Positions 35,959 to 44,090 of a stretch of 64,000 nt of DNA are shown here, piece by piece. The notes under the pieces were generated by a model. That model was not told where the DNA came from. It made no database searches and worked only from the letters and a program-made list of their open reading frames with translations. The position numbers and the translations under genes are program-made. Each line of letters starts with the position of its first letter. Positions within the stretch are counted from its first letter, which is position 1. The stretch lies in contig JBBFLD010000007.1 of the NCBI GenBank assembly GCA_037481715.1, positions 124,001 to 188,000 on the forward strand, given 5' to 3'. This stretch comes from Rosettibacter sp037481715 (lineage in GTDB: Bacteria; Bacteroidota; Ignavibacteria; Ignavibacteriales; Melioribacteraceae).

Positions 35959-37305
35959 TTACTTCGAGATTTTATAACTCTCAATTTTATTATAAAGTGT
36001 TGGAAGAGAAATTCCGAGTATTTCAGCAGCTTTGGGTTTATTCCAGTTGGTATAATCAAGAACTAATTTTATATGCCTCTTTTCAACTTCGTGAAGAGGC
36101 AATAAATATTCTTCTTTTTCTGAACTATCGCTGAAAGATTTTCTTAATAAAATATTTTCTTTATGAAGAACATCATCAGTTGAAAGCACAACGGCTTGAA
36201 TTAAAGTATTTTCTAACTCACGAACATTTCCTATCCAGTCATAATTTTTCAGCATTAACATAACATCGTCTGGAACTTTCGTAACATTTTTGTGAAGTTC
36301 TTTATTTATCTTCGTTAAGAAATAATTTACTAAAAGAGGAATATCTTCTTTTCTTTCTCTAAGCGGAGGAATTTTAATTGTAACAACATTTAATCTGTAA
36401 TATAAATCTTCTCTAAACTTACCTTCATTAACAAGCAGTTCAAGATTTCGATTAGTTGCAGCAATAATTCTGGCTTTCATTGGAATTACAGTTTCGCCGC
36501 CAACTCTTTCAAATTCTCTTTCTTGAAGAACACGCAGCAGCTTAACCTGCAAATGCGGCGACATTTCAGAAATTTCATCAAGAAAAATTGTTCCTTCTCC
36601 AGCCAATTCAAACTTTCCTTTTTTTGTTCTATCAGCTCCTGTAAAAGCACCTTTTTCATGACCGAATAATTCGCTCTCCAAAAGTGATTCTGTAATTGCA
36701 GTACAGTTTACAGCAACAAACGGCTGATTTTTTGTTATTCCACTATAATGAATTGATTTTGCAACAAGTTCTTTTCCTGTTCCGCTTTCTCCTAATAAAA
36801 GCACTGTTACACGATTATTCGATACCTGTCCAATTAATTTGTAAACTTCTCTCATAGCTGCAGATTTGCCAATAATTCTTTTTTCGGGTTGAAATTCTTG
36901 AGCTTCTTCTTCAATAAAAGAATCAATTCTTTCACTTAAAATTTTTGATTCGAGTGCACGCGATATAGTTACTCTAAGGCGTTCTATATCTAAAGGTTTT
37001 TCGAGATAATCATAAGCTCCATTCTGCATTGCTTCAATTGTTGTTTGTGCGTCGTCATGTGCTGTAATTAAAATAACTTTTGTATGAGGATCTATATCTT
37101 TTGATTTCCTTAATACCTCCAGTCCAGATAAACCCGGCATCTTTATATCCGAAATAATTAAATCTGGACAATACTTTTGTATGTATTCTAATCCCGCAGT
37201 CCCATTTTCAGCTGCAAAGACTGTGAAATCGAGCCTTTTCAGAAAATTAGTTAATGTTTGACGAATTGATTCGTCATCGTCAATTACTAAAATTTTTTCT
37301 TTCAT
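35959..37305 (-). CDS. NtrC-family sigma-54 response regulator
   Basis: 448 residues. Receiver domain (1-120) with acidic pocket IDDDE and phospho-acceptor Asp53 (LIISDIKMPG). An AAA+ sigma-54 interaction domain has Walker A GESGTGKE, the GAFTGA loop that contacts sigma-54, Walker B TIFLDEISEM and RVLQEREFERVGGE. A Fis-type helix-turn-helix ends the protein (KPKAAEILGISLPTLYNKI). It activates sigma-54 promoters when phosphorylated. The gene overlaps the upstream kinase by 26 nt, so they form a cognate pair. The cusC promoter with sigma-54-like elements lies about 240 nt beyond its 3' end on the same strand, which suggests metal-responsive control of the pump. The name within the NtrC group cannot be fixed. 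Confidence 0.93.
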   Translation of the reverse strand: MKEKILVIDDDESIRQTLTNFLKRLDFTVFAAENGTAGLEYIQKYCPDLIISDIKMPGLSGLEVLRKSKDIDPHTKVILITAHDDAQTTIEAMQNGAYDYLEKPLDIERLRVTISRALESKILSERIDSFIEEEAQEFQPEKRIIGKSAAMREVYKLIGQVSNNRVTVLLLGESGTGKELVAKSIHYSGITKNQPFVAVNCTAITESLLESELFGHEKGAFTGADRTKKGKFELAGEGTIFLDEISEMSPHLQVKLLRVLQEREFERVGGETVIPMKARIIAATNRNLELLVNEGKFREDLYYRLNVVTIKIPPLRERKEDIPLLVNYFLTKINKELHKNVTKVPDDVMLMLKNYDWIGNVRELENTLIQAVVLSTDDVLHKENILLRKSFSDSSEKEEYLLPLHEVEKRHIKLVLDYTNWNKPKAAEILGISLPTLYNKIESYKISK

Positions 37306-39397
37306 TTTTAAAAGGCAATCTTATTTCAAAAATTGTTTCGTCGGATTTTGAAGAAATCAATCTTAATGTTCCGCCGTGCTGTTCAATTATTTTTTGAGAT
37401 ACTGATAATCCAAGACCTGTACCTGATGCTTTCGTAGTAAAAAATGGATCGAAAATTTTTTCCGGGTCTTCAATTCCGCTACCATTATCTGTAACATAAA
37501 TTAAAATCTCATCTTCATTTACTTGTGAACTCAAACGAATCGTTCCTCTTTTTTCAATTGCGTCTATTGAGTTTTGAACTAAATTTAACATCACCTGCTT
37601 AAATTTATCTGAATCAACAAAAATATCTTTATCATCAGTTTCATTTATAAATATAATTTGTTTATATAAATTATTTGCCTTTGCAAGTTGAAAGATTTCT
37701 TCGATAAAGAGTTTCAAATTTACTTTTGATAAATTCAGTTCAGGTGTTTTAGAAAACTGCAGAACTTCTTTTACAAGTTGAGTTAATCGATTTGTCTCTT
37801 TCTTAATAATTTCAAGGCATTCCTTATCATCATCATTGAGATTCAAAGTTTGACTTAAAATATCCACATTCATTTTTATTGATGTTAAAGGTGTTTTGAT
37901 TTCGTGAGCAAGTATTGCAGACATTTTTCCCAAAGCTGCTAATTTTTCTGAGCGAAGTATCTCAGCTTCTAATTTCTTTTTGTCTGTTATATCTATTTCA
38001 ACAAATAAATAACCTATTGATTCATAATTTGATGAATATATTTTTGTTACCGACAAAAGTAAATCCTTGCTCTTTTTATTTTCCAATTCAATTTTAATTT
38101 CGCCAATAAAAACATTCTTGGTATTTACCTCTTCAATAATTTTTTTGAATAATTCTGATGAGTTCTGAAATTGTAATTCATCTATTGAAAAATGTTTTAG
38201 GTTCTCTTTCGATTTCTCTAAGATGTTATAGAATTGTGGATTAGCTTCAATAATTTTAAAATTGGTATCTACAATAGCAATTGCTGCTAAAGATTTTTCA
38301 AATGCATTAAGAAGAATTGAAATTCTTTCTTCACGATGTTGCAATTCAAGTTTATTTTTATTCAAAGTTGCAACCATGCTGTTTACTGCATCTGCAAGTT
38401 CGCCAATTTCATCCGATGATTTTAAATTTACAATAACATTGTAATTCCCCTTTTCAATTTCTAAAACTTTTTCTTTAAGAATAATAATTGGATGAGCTAT
38501 AATTCTTGATATAATAAAAGAAAGTGCAAGACTAACTGTTAAACCTGTAAATAAACTGTAGAAAAATAAATCAATAAGTTCTTCGTGTGAATTGATATTA
38601 AATAAAATTCTACTTAATGGAATTTGTACAAGCAATATTATAATTGGAATAATTACTAAAGCAGAAAAGAATATTTTTTTATTTAAGCTGAATGAATGAA
38701 CCTTTTCAATTGCTGCAGGGAACATGTTATATTTTCCAATTGCAATTGAACCGAAAAAAATTAATCCTATCAAAAATGCCAAAGGACTAATTTCAACTAG
38801 ATAATAAAATCCAAGAATCCACGGCAAAAAAATTCCAAATAAAAAAGTTGTTATGTTTGTTATTATTAAACCAAAGAGAAATAAAAGTAATTGTTTGCGA
38901 ATATTAAAATCGTGATGACTTTTATATTTTGAAATAATTGAGATGATACTGATAATAATTAATGCCATGTACCATATTATATAAAGAATGTAATATGGAC
39001 TGAACTGGGCAACGAAATGTTTCCCGTGAATATAAGATTCAGAAATTAATATTCCTTTCCATAAAAGAATTAAGATAATAACAGATGGAATGATGATTAA
39101 TAAATTTAACCCAGGTGTTTTTTGAGGAACAGGATAGTTAAAAGTTAGAAATGTTAACGACACCAAAATAGTAAGCAAAAGAGAATGACATGATTTATCG
39201 AGCAATGTAACATCATGAGATGGCATTATTACAAAATGAACTGTGTGCGAAATTAAATATGCTATAACAAGAATTAAAGTTAATATAAAAAGTCTCGATG
39301 TTATGTTAAAAACAGTCCTTGAATAAATTATAAATATTAATCCCAGCGAAGAAATTGCAGTAGCAGTAATAAATATATAATTCCAGAACTCGTTCAA
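37280..39397 (-). CDS. Membrane sensor histidine kinase (7TM, HAMP, PAS)
   Basis: 705 residues. About seven helices occupy residues 1-225, followed by two more around 235-300 leading into a HAMP segment (about 295-345, ISRIIAHPIIILKEKVLEIE). A PAS domain (about 360-475) is followed by HisKA with HEIKTPL (phospho-acceptor His498) and an HATPase domain with N box NLVQNSIDAIEK, G1 DNGSGIEDP and G2 GTGLGLSVS. It would autophosphorylate and transfer to the NtrC-type regulator whose gene it overlaps. The signal is unknown; copper or envelope stress is suggested only by the neighbouring cus genes. The loop between helices shows no obvious His/Met metal site. Confidence 0.9.
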   Translation of the reverse strand: MNEFWNYIFITATAISSLGLIFIIYSRTVFNITSRLFILTLILVIAYLISHTVHFVIMPSHDVTLLDKSCHSLLLTILVSLTFLTFNYPVPQKTPGLNLLIIIPSVIILILLWKGILISESYIHGKHFVAQFSPYYILYIIWYMALIIISIISIISKYKSHHDFNIRKQLLLFLFGLIITNITTFLFGIFLPWILGFYYLVEISPLAFLIGLIFFGSIAIGKYNMFPAAIEKVHSFSLNKKIFFSALVIIPIIILLVQIPLSRILFNINSHEELIDLFFYSLFTGLTVSLALSFIISRIIAHPIIILKEKVLEIEKGNYNVIVNLKSSDEIGELADAVNSMVATLNKNKLELQHREERISILLNAFEKSLAAIAIVDTNFKIIEANPQFYNILEKSKENLKHFSIDELQFQNSSELFKKIIEEVNTKNVFIGEIKIELENKKSKDLLLSVTKIYSSNYESIGYLFVEIDITDKKKLEAEILRSEKLAALGKMSAILAHEIKTPLTSIKMNVDILSQTLNLNDDDKECLEIIKKETNRLTQLVKEVLQFSKTPELNLSKVNLKLFIEEIFQLAKANNLYKQIIFINETDDKDIFVDSDKFKQVMLNLVQNSIDAIEKRGTIRLSSQVNEDEILIYVTDNGSGIEDPEKIFDPFFTTKASGTGLGLSVSQKIIEQHGGTLRLISSKSDETIFEIRLPFKNERKNFSN

Positions 39398-39452
39398 CTG
39401 ATTATCCTTTTAATTTATTTTTACACAAATAAAAATTAATACTTATCTTGTA

Positions 39453-39923
39453 ATGAATGAAATTCATAAGTTCATGGGAAAATTACTATTCTTTAAGTTA
39501 AGTATCATAATAATTTTTATTACAGCGTGTTCATCTGCACCAAGGTTTACAACAAAAAGTACAAAAGCAGAAATTATAGAAGATTTATCGGAATACGAAA
39601 ATTTAACACCTCTTGAAGTTACTTATGGCACAGCTTCTTACTACGCTGATAAATATCATGGCAGAGTAACTTATTCAGGTGAAATTTTTGACATGAATAA
39701 AATTTCTGCTGCACATATCTCTTATCCAATGAACACGATTGTGAGAGTAACAAATCTTTCAAACAACAAAAGTATTATATTAAGAATAAATGACAGAATG
39801 CCGTTATTTAAAGATAGAATAATTGACCTTTCGTATGCAGCTGCAATAGAACTTGACTTTGTAAGAGAAGGATTGGCTCAAGTAAAAATAGAAGTGCTTA
39901 AATGGGGTGATGGCAAAAAATAA
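39453..39923 (+). CDS. RlpA-like double-psi beta-barrel lipoprotein
   Basis: 156 residues if translation starts at 39453; ATG 39474 would give a cleaner signal (MGKLLFFKLSIIIIFITAC). The lipobox ITAC is followed by the RlpA domain: GTASYYADKYHGRVTYSGEI, then NKISAAHISYPMNTIVRVTN, NNKSIILRINDRMP, and RIIDLSYAAAIELDF. RlpA proteins are outer-membrane lipoproteins that act on peptidoglycan, as lytic transglycosylases in some species. There is no C-terminal SPOR domain, so this is the short form. It is divergent from the histidine kinase gene, with 55 nt between them. No operon partner is evident, and neither start has a strong ribosome-binding site. Confidence 0.85.
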   Translation: MNEIHKFMGKLLFFKLSIIIIFITACSSAPRFTTKSTKAEIIEDLSEYENLTPLEVTYGTASYYADKYHGRVTYSGEIFDMNKISAAHISYPMNTIVRVTNLSNNKSIILRINDRMPLFKDRIIDLSYAAAIELDFVREGLAQVKIEVLKWGDGKK

Positions 39924-39988
39924 TTTTTGTTGAACCCTTTTGTTATTTTCATCATCAAATCATATGAAAATTATAAAATGAGGTAAAA

Positions 39989-40645
39989 ATGTACATAGAC
40001 GATCAATTAAGAACAGAACTTCAGAAAGAATTATCGGTTCTAACAAAGAATGTGAAAATAGTTTATTTCACTCAGGAACTTGAATGCATGTATTGCAAAG
40101 AAACCAGAGCAATTCTTTCCGAACTCGTTGAAGTTTCAGATAAACTTTCTCTTGATGTTAAAAATTTTGTAATCGATAAGGATGATGCAGCAAAGTATGG
40201 AGTTGATAAAATTCCTGCAACTGTGTTGCTTGATGAAAATGGAAAAGATTATGGAATCAAATTTTATGGAATACCAAGCGGTTACGAATTTGCATCTCTG
40301 CTTGAAGACATAAAAATGCTCGGCACAGGAAACACAGGATATTCCAAAGAATTTGAAGAAGATGTTAAAAAAATTAATTCTGATGTTCACATGCAGGTCT
40401 TTGTTACGCCGACATGTCCTTATTGTCCTCAAGCAGTTATTACAGCACATAGATTTGCTTACTTAAATGAAAAAATTAAAAGCGACATGATTGAAGCAAC
40501 AGAGTTTCCTCATCTTTCACAAAGATATAATGTGCGCGGAGTTCCAAGAACAGTAATTAATGAAAATACATTTATAGAAGGTGCTGCTCCTGAATATATG
40601 GTTCTCGATAAAATAAAAGAAGCATTAAATATTGTTAATGTATGA
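39989..40645 (+). CDS. Two-domain protein disulfide oxidoreductase (PDO-like)
   Basis: 218 residues made of two thioredoxin folds. The first has Cys33-Met-Tyr-Cys36 (ELECMYCKET) and the second Cys143-Pro-Tyr-Cys146 (TPTCPYCPQAV), with the cis-Pro loops IPATV and VPRTV. This is the layout of PDO/glutaredoxin-like proteins known from thermophiles and some anaerobes, where they make or reduce intracellular disulfides. There is no signal peptide. A GAGG ribosome site precedes the ATG. It overlaps the DUF6132 gene by four bases (ATGA) and is followed by DUF1858 and a TlpA-like gene, a compact thiol-redox cluster. Confidence 0.88.
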   Translation: MYIDDQLRTELQKELSVLTKNVKIVYFTQELECMYCKETRAILSELVEVSDKLSLDVKNFVIDKDDAAKYGVDKIPATVLLDENGKDYGIKFYGIPSGYEFASLLEDIKMLGTGNTGYSKEFEEDVKKINSDVHMQVFVTPTCPYCPQAVITAHRFAYLNEKIKSDMIEATEFPHLSQRYNVRGVPRTVINENTFIEGAAPEYMVLDKIKEALNIVNV

Positions 40646-40845
40646 TCTTCAGAGTAAATAAAATAATCCCAGTTTTGATTGGCGCTGTTTTGGGTTATGC
40701 ATATTATTACTTTATTGGGTGTTATAATGGTGCTTGTCCGATAAGTAGTAATCCATACATTTCAACTTTGTATGGAGCTTTAATTGGTTTAATATGGGCA
40801 ATTCCAAACAAAAAGAAAGCTGATGATGGAACAAAAAATCACTAA
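40642..40845 (+). CDS. DUF6132 small membrane protein
   Basis: 67 residues with two hydrophobic helices (IIPVLIGAVLGYAYYYFIGC and ISTLYGALIGLIWAIP) joined by CYNGACPISSNPY. The G-C-x-x-G-x-CPIxSNP pattern matches the DUF6132 family, often found beside rhodanese, thioredoxin or YeeE-like genes. The paired cysteines at the membrane face could take part in thiol chemistry. It overlaps the PDO gene (ATGA) and its own 3' end overlaps the DUF1858 gene by 23 nt, so all three are translated together. No biochemical function is established. Confidence 0.8.
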   Translation: MIFRVNKIIPVLIGAVLGYAYYYFIGCYNGACPISSNPYISTLYGALIGLIWAIPNKKKADDGTKNH

Positions 40846-41047
40846 AGATATTTACATTGAAGATTTGGTAGAACTTTTTCCGCCTGCAGTAACTTATTTA
40901 ATGGAAAAAGGAATTCGATGTCTGCAGTGTGGTGAACCGATTTGGGGAACGCTTGAATCAGCTGCTAAAGAAAAAGGGTTTACAGAAAATGATATTGAAA
41001 AATTTGTTGAAGAATTAAATCAAAAGTATTCAACTTTAGCAGAATAA
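40823..41047 (+). CDS. DUF1858 domain protein
   Basis: 74 residues. ITKDIYIEDLVELFPPAVTYLMEKGIRCLQCGEPIWGTLESAAKEKG, broken here only for description, has the DUF1858 pattern: a helical segment, a CxxC-G motif (CLQCGEP) and a second helix pair (FTENDIEKFVEELNQKY). These small proteins are frequent next to hybrid-cluster and thiol-redox genes and are thought to bind metal or an Fe-S unit, without proof. Start at 40823 or 40826 cannot be separated. The overlap with the DUF6132 gene indicates coupling. Confidence 0.82.
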   Translation: MMEQKITKDIYIEDLVELFPPAVTYLMEKGIRCLQCGEPIWGTLESAAKEKGFTENDIEKFVEELNQKYSTLAE

Positions 41048-41134
41048 ATTGTTGAGTGAAAAAATCATACTTTCATTGAATGAAATATAATTCTTATTTT
41101 AGTTTAACAACTTTAATAAAAAAGTGAGTAAACA

Positions 41135-41725
41135 ATGAAACAGCAAAAAATAAACGAATCAAAAGGCTTAACAAAAAAACAGCGCAGCTGGATTTATACA
41201 GGTTTTTTTATAGCATTAATTATTGTTTTATTTGTTGTCAATAACAGCGGAAGTGAACCAGAACAGGGACCATATCCACCAAGTTATGTCCCTGCGGCAC
41301 AAAAGAGCAGTGCACTTGCACCTGATTTTACATTACCAACTACGGACGGCAAAATGTTGAAACTTTCCAGTTTACGAGGGAAGGTTGTTATATTAGATTT
41401 CTGGGCAACATGGTGTCCGCCATGCAGAAAAGGAATTCCTGATTTAATTGATATTAAAAAACGTTACGGCTCAAAGGGAGTAGAAATAGTTGGTATTTCT
41501 GTTGATACTGATACAAAAGATGAAGTTATTCCTTTTATGAAAGAAAAGGGAATTAATTATCCAGTTGTTTATGGCAATCAGACTGTTTACATACAGTATG
41601 GAGGAATCAGAGCAATACCAACAACTTTTGTAATTGATAAAGAAGGAAAAATTGTTGCAAGCTACGAAGGGCTTGTGCCAAAAATTACTTATGAAAATCA
41701 TATAAAAAGAATTTTAGGAATGTGA
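41135..41725 (+). CDS. Membrane-anchored TlpA/ResA-like thiol-disulfide protein
   Basis: 196 residues. One N-terminal helix (about 20-40, WIYTGFFIALIIVLFVVNN) anchors a periplasmic thioredoxin fold. The active site is ATWCPPCRKG near residues 92-98, preceded by APDFTLPTTDGKMLKLSSLRG and followed by the cis-Pro loop GGIRAIPTTFVID. TlpA/ResA proteins keep cysteines reduced outside the cytoplasm, for example for cytochrome c or copper-site assembly. It is 87 nt after the DUF1858 gene and may be transcribed separately; GTGAG lies upstream. A 44-nt stem-loop lies about 95 nt after the stop. Confidence 0.9.
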   Translation: MKQQKINESKGLTKKQRSWIYTGFFIALIIVLFVVNNSGSEPEQGPYPPSYVPAAQKSSALAPDFTLPTTDGKMLKLSSLRGKVVILDFWATWCPPCRKGIPDLIDIKKRYGSKGVEIVGISVDTDTKDEVIPFMKEKGINYPVVYGNQTVYIQYGGIRAIPTTFVIDKEGKIVASYEGLVPKITYENHIKRILGM

Positions 41726-41818
41726 AAAATTCTTTTAATAAAGAGTGTAATTCCTTATCAGAAAAAATTGAATATCCTTAACTGAATGGGTTATTCAAAA
41801 CTAGAAAATTGAAAAAAT

Positions 41819-41862
41819 GGAATGATGGAAAAATGGGCTCGCTCCTTATTTGCCATCATTCC
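41819..41862. repeat. Stem-loop with 10-bp perfect arms after the TlpA-like gene
   Basis: GGAATGATGG and CCATCATTCC enclose 24 nt. It could end transcription of the redox cluster, but there is no T-run. The words 'gaatgatggaaaaatgg' recall simple dispersed repeats. The rest of the 350-nt gap to 42080 shows nothing else I can support. Confidence 0.55.
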
Positions 41863-42079
41863 AAACAATAAATCTGTGAGAATCTTCTTTAATCAGCAAA
41901 ACCTGCATGCTATTTAAAATGTTGCTCTCGAAACAAATCTCTGCAGCATAACAATCACTTTTCAATGCAAATGAGGCTGAACTCTTTTTGTATTAGAAGA
42001 ATTTATTTTCGTGAAACACCTTCCATTATTCTAACATATTAAAATTATTGCAATGATTTTTTTACTTATGCTATTCTAA

Positions 42080-42427
42080 TCAATGATTATCAAAATCCTG
42101 ATGCAAATTATTTTTTACTTCGAGATATTCACCAAATCTTTCAAGTAAATCCCAGGAATAGATTCCATAATTATATCCATCTTTCCATGTAATTTGAATA
42201 GCGTAATTTCCAACAAGATCAATTTTTTCGATTTCATATTTCCCGGGTTTATCTGGTCCCTGCGGCGGCGGAGAATAATGCTTCCACAAAATTGTTTCTC
42301 CTTTATTTCCTGCATCAGGCGATTCATCGCGCAAAAATTTTAATGGGTACTTATAAACTTTACCATTATCCCATTCAATTTCTAAATAATCTTGATTATG
42401 CAATTTTATTTTCTTTGGTGTTGCCAT
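42080..42427 (-). CDS. DUF971 domain protein
   Basis: 115 residues. IEWDNGKVYKYPLKFLRDESPDAGN resembles the start of DUF971 (gamma-butyrobetaine hydroxylase N-terminal-like), and VGNYAIQITWKDGYNYGIYSWDLLERFG is its characteristic ending. Family members are small cytoplasmic proteins; the domain also occurs next to or fused with Fe-S cluster carriers. The cysteines usually found after 'LRD' are absent here, which makes zinc binding unlikely. It follows the nucleoside phosphorylase gene by 36 nt and may share its transcript. Confidence 0.8.
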   Translation of the reverse strand: MATPKKIKLHNQDYLEIEWDNGKVYKYPLKFLRDESPDAGNKGETILWKHYSPPPQGPDKPGKYEIEKIDLVGNYAIQITWKDGYNYGIYSWDLLERFGEYLEVKNNLHQDFDNH

Positions 42428-42463
42428 ATTTTATTTAATTATTAATGAGTTGAAAAAAATTTC

Positions 42464-43768
42464 TTATGCTATTATCAATTTAATCAATTTACTTCTTTTC
42501 GTTTTGCCTTTGGCAATTTTTATTGAAGATAAAATTCTTTTCTTTGCACTATCAACACTTTCTTTTCTATCCGTAAAAATTTCTGCAATAATTTCACCTC
42601 TTTTTATTTTATCTCCAATTTTAGGATAAAAAATAATTCCTGCTTTGGAATCAATTTTATCTTCTTTTGTTAATCTTCCTGCACCAAGTTCTAATGAAGC
42701 AATTCCAATTTCATAAGTATCGATGCTTTGAATATATCCATTTTTATCCGAGTAAATTTTTTCATGGTATTTTGATTTGGGATAATTATCGGGATTTTTC
42801 AAATAAAAAATATCTCCGCCTTGAAGCTTAACAATCTCAAGAAATTTATTGAAAGCTTTGCCGCTTAAAATAATTTCTTCGGCAATTTCTTTTCCTTCTT
42901 GAATTGAAGAAGCTTTTTCTCCTAAATAAATCATAGCACCAGCAAGATTTAAGCTCAGCTCGAGTAAATCTTCAACTTTTTCTCCTTGTAATATTCTTAT
43001 TGATTCATAAACTTCCAGCCAATTGCCAATATAATTTCCCAGTGGTTGATTCATATCAGTAATAAAAGCAATTACATTTTTCTTAAATGCTTTTGCAGTG
43101 TTTGTTAATGAATCGGCAAGTTCGAGAGCATCTTCGTATTTTTTCATGAATGCACCGGAGCCGGTTTTTACATCAAGAACAAGTCCATCAATTCCTTCAG
43201 CTAATTTTTTACTCATAATGCTTGCAGAGATTAATGGAATTGATTCGACAGTTGCAGTAACATCTCTTAATGCATAAATCAATTTATCAGCAGGAGCAAT
43301 GTCTCTTGTTTGACCAATCATTACAGCGCCACATTTATTAATAATGTTTTTATATTGAGTTAAATTTAGATTTGTTTTGAAACCAGGGATTGACTCAAGT
43401 TTATCAAGTGTGCCGCCTGTATGACCCAACCCTCTTCCGCTTATCATTGGCACATTCACTCCAGCAGCAGCAACAATTGGAGTAATTATCAATGAAGTTT
43501 TATCACCAACTCCTCCAGTTGAATGCTTATCTACTTTTTTTCCTTTAATTGATGAGAGGTCAACTATTTTTCCGCTGTTCAACATTGAAAGAGTAAGATA
43601 ATTTGTTTCTTTTTTATTAAGTCCATTTAGAAAAGCAGCCATTAAGAAAGCTGAGAATTGATAATCAGGAATTTTCCCTTTTGTAAAATTTAGAACAAGA
43701 TATTCAATTTCTTCTTTTGATAGTTGTTTACCATCTCGTTTTTTGCGGATTAGTTCAATTGTATTCAT
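42464..43768 (-). CDS. Pyrimidine-nucleoside (thymidine) phosphorylase
   Basis: 434 residues, the family length. Signatures: GKKVDKHSTGGVGDKTSLI, phosphate-binding SGRGLGHTGGTLDKLESIPG, and a C-terminal domain beginning near DSKAGIIFYPKIGDKIKRGE. It cleaves uridine and/or thymidine with phosphate to base and ribose- or deoxyribose-1-phosphate in the cytoplasm. The motif set fits both DeoA and Pdp; the broader-specificity pyrimidine-nucleoside phosphorylase (Pdp) of Gram-positives cannot be separated by eye, so no symbol is given. No nucleoside transporter or deaminase is adjacent. Confidence 0.93.
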   Translation of the reverse strand: MNTIELIRKKRDGKQLSKEEIEYLVLNFTKGKIPDYQFSAFLMAAFLNGLNKKETNYLTLSMLNSGKIVDLSSIKGKKVDKHSTGGVGDKTSLIITPIVAAAGVNVPMISGRGLGHTGGTLDKLESIPGFKTNLNLTQYKNIINKCGAVMIGQTRDIAPADKLIYALRDVTATVESIPLISASIMSKKLAEGIDGLVLDVKTGSGAFMKKYEDALELADSLTNTAKAFKKNVIAFITDMNQPLGNYIGNWLEVYESIRILQGEKVEDLLELSLNLAGAMIYLGEKASSIQEGKEIAEEIILSGKAFNKFLEIVKLQGGDIFYLKNPDNYPKSKYHEKIYSDKNGYIQSIDTYEIGIASLELGAGRLTKEDKIDSKAGIIFYPKIGDKIKRGEIIAEIFTDRKESVDSAKKRILSSIKIAKGKTKRSKLIKLIIA

Positions 43769-43897
43769 GAAATAACCTGTTATAATTTATTAACTCAAAA
43801 TTAAAAAACAATGTATTAACATGTGTGAAATAAATTTATTCAATGCTAAATGAAAAACGAATTAATTTAATCTTACTGAGTTATGTTAACATATAAC

Positions 43898-43989
43898 CTG
43901 CAACTTGCAACCTGAAACCTGCAACAACTAAAATCTTGTTCCGAAGGAATGCCTGTAGCACAATCTTGTAATCTTGTAATCTTGCAATT
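43898..43989. repeat. Short tandem repeats in the phosphorylase-pepT gap
   Basis: Four 7-nt units of YTGMAAC (43898-43925) are followed, after about 36 nt, by three 8-nt units AATCTTG(T/C) (43962-43985). The gap of 322 nt between divergent genes otherwise shows only the ribosome-binding site of pepT. The function, if any, is unknown. Confidence 0.65.
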
Positions 43990-44090
43990 ATGCTATCATT
44001 CAACCCAACAATTTTGATAATCTTTCCTTGAAACTCATCTTTATTTTCTATTAACTTTCAAATACAAATAAAATTATTAAAGAGGTTTTT

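Noticed and set aside
43895..44090. Possible riboswitch or leader before pepT
   Set aside because: Only simple tandem repeats are visible; no conserved aptamer core or terminator.
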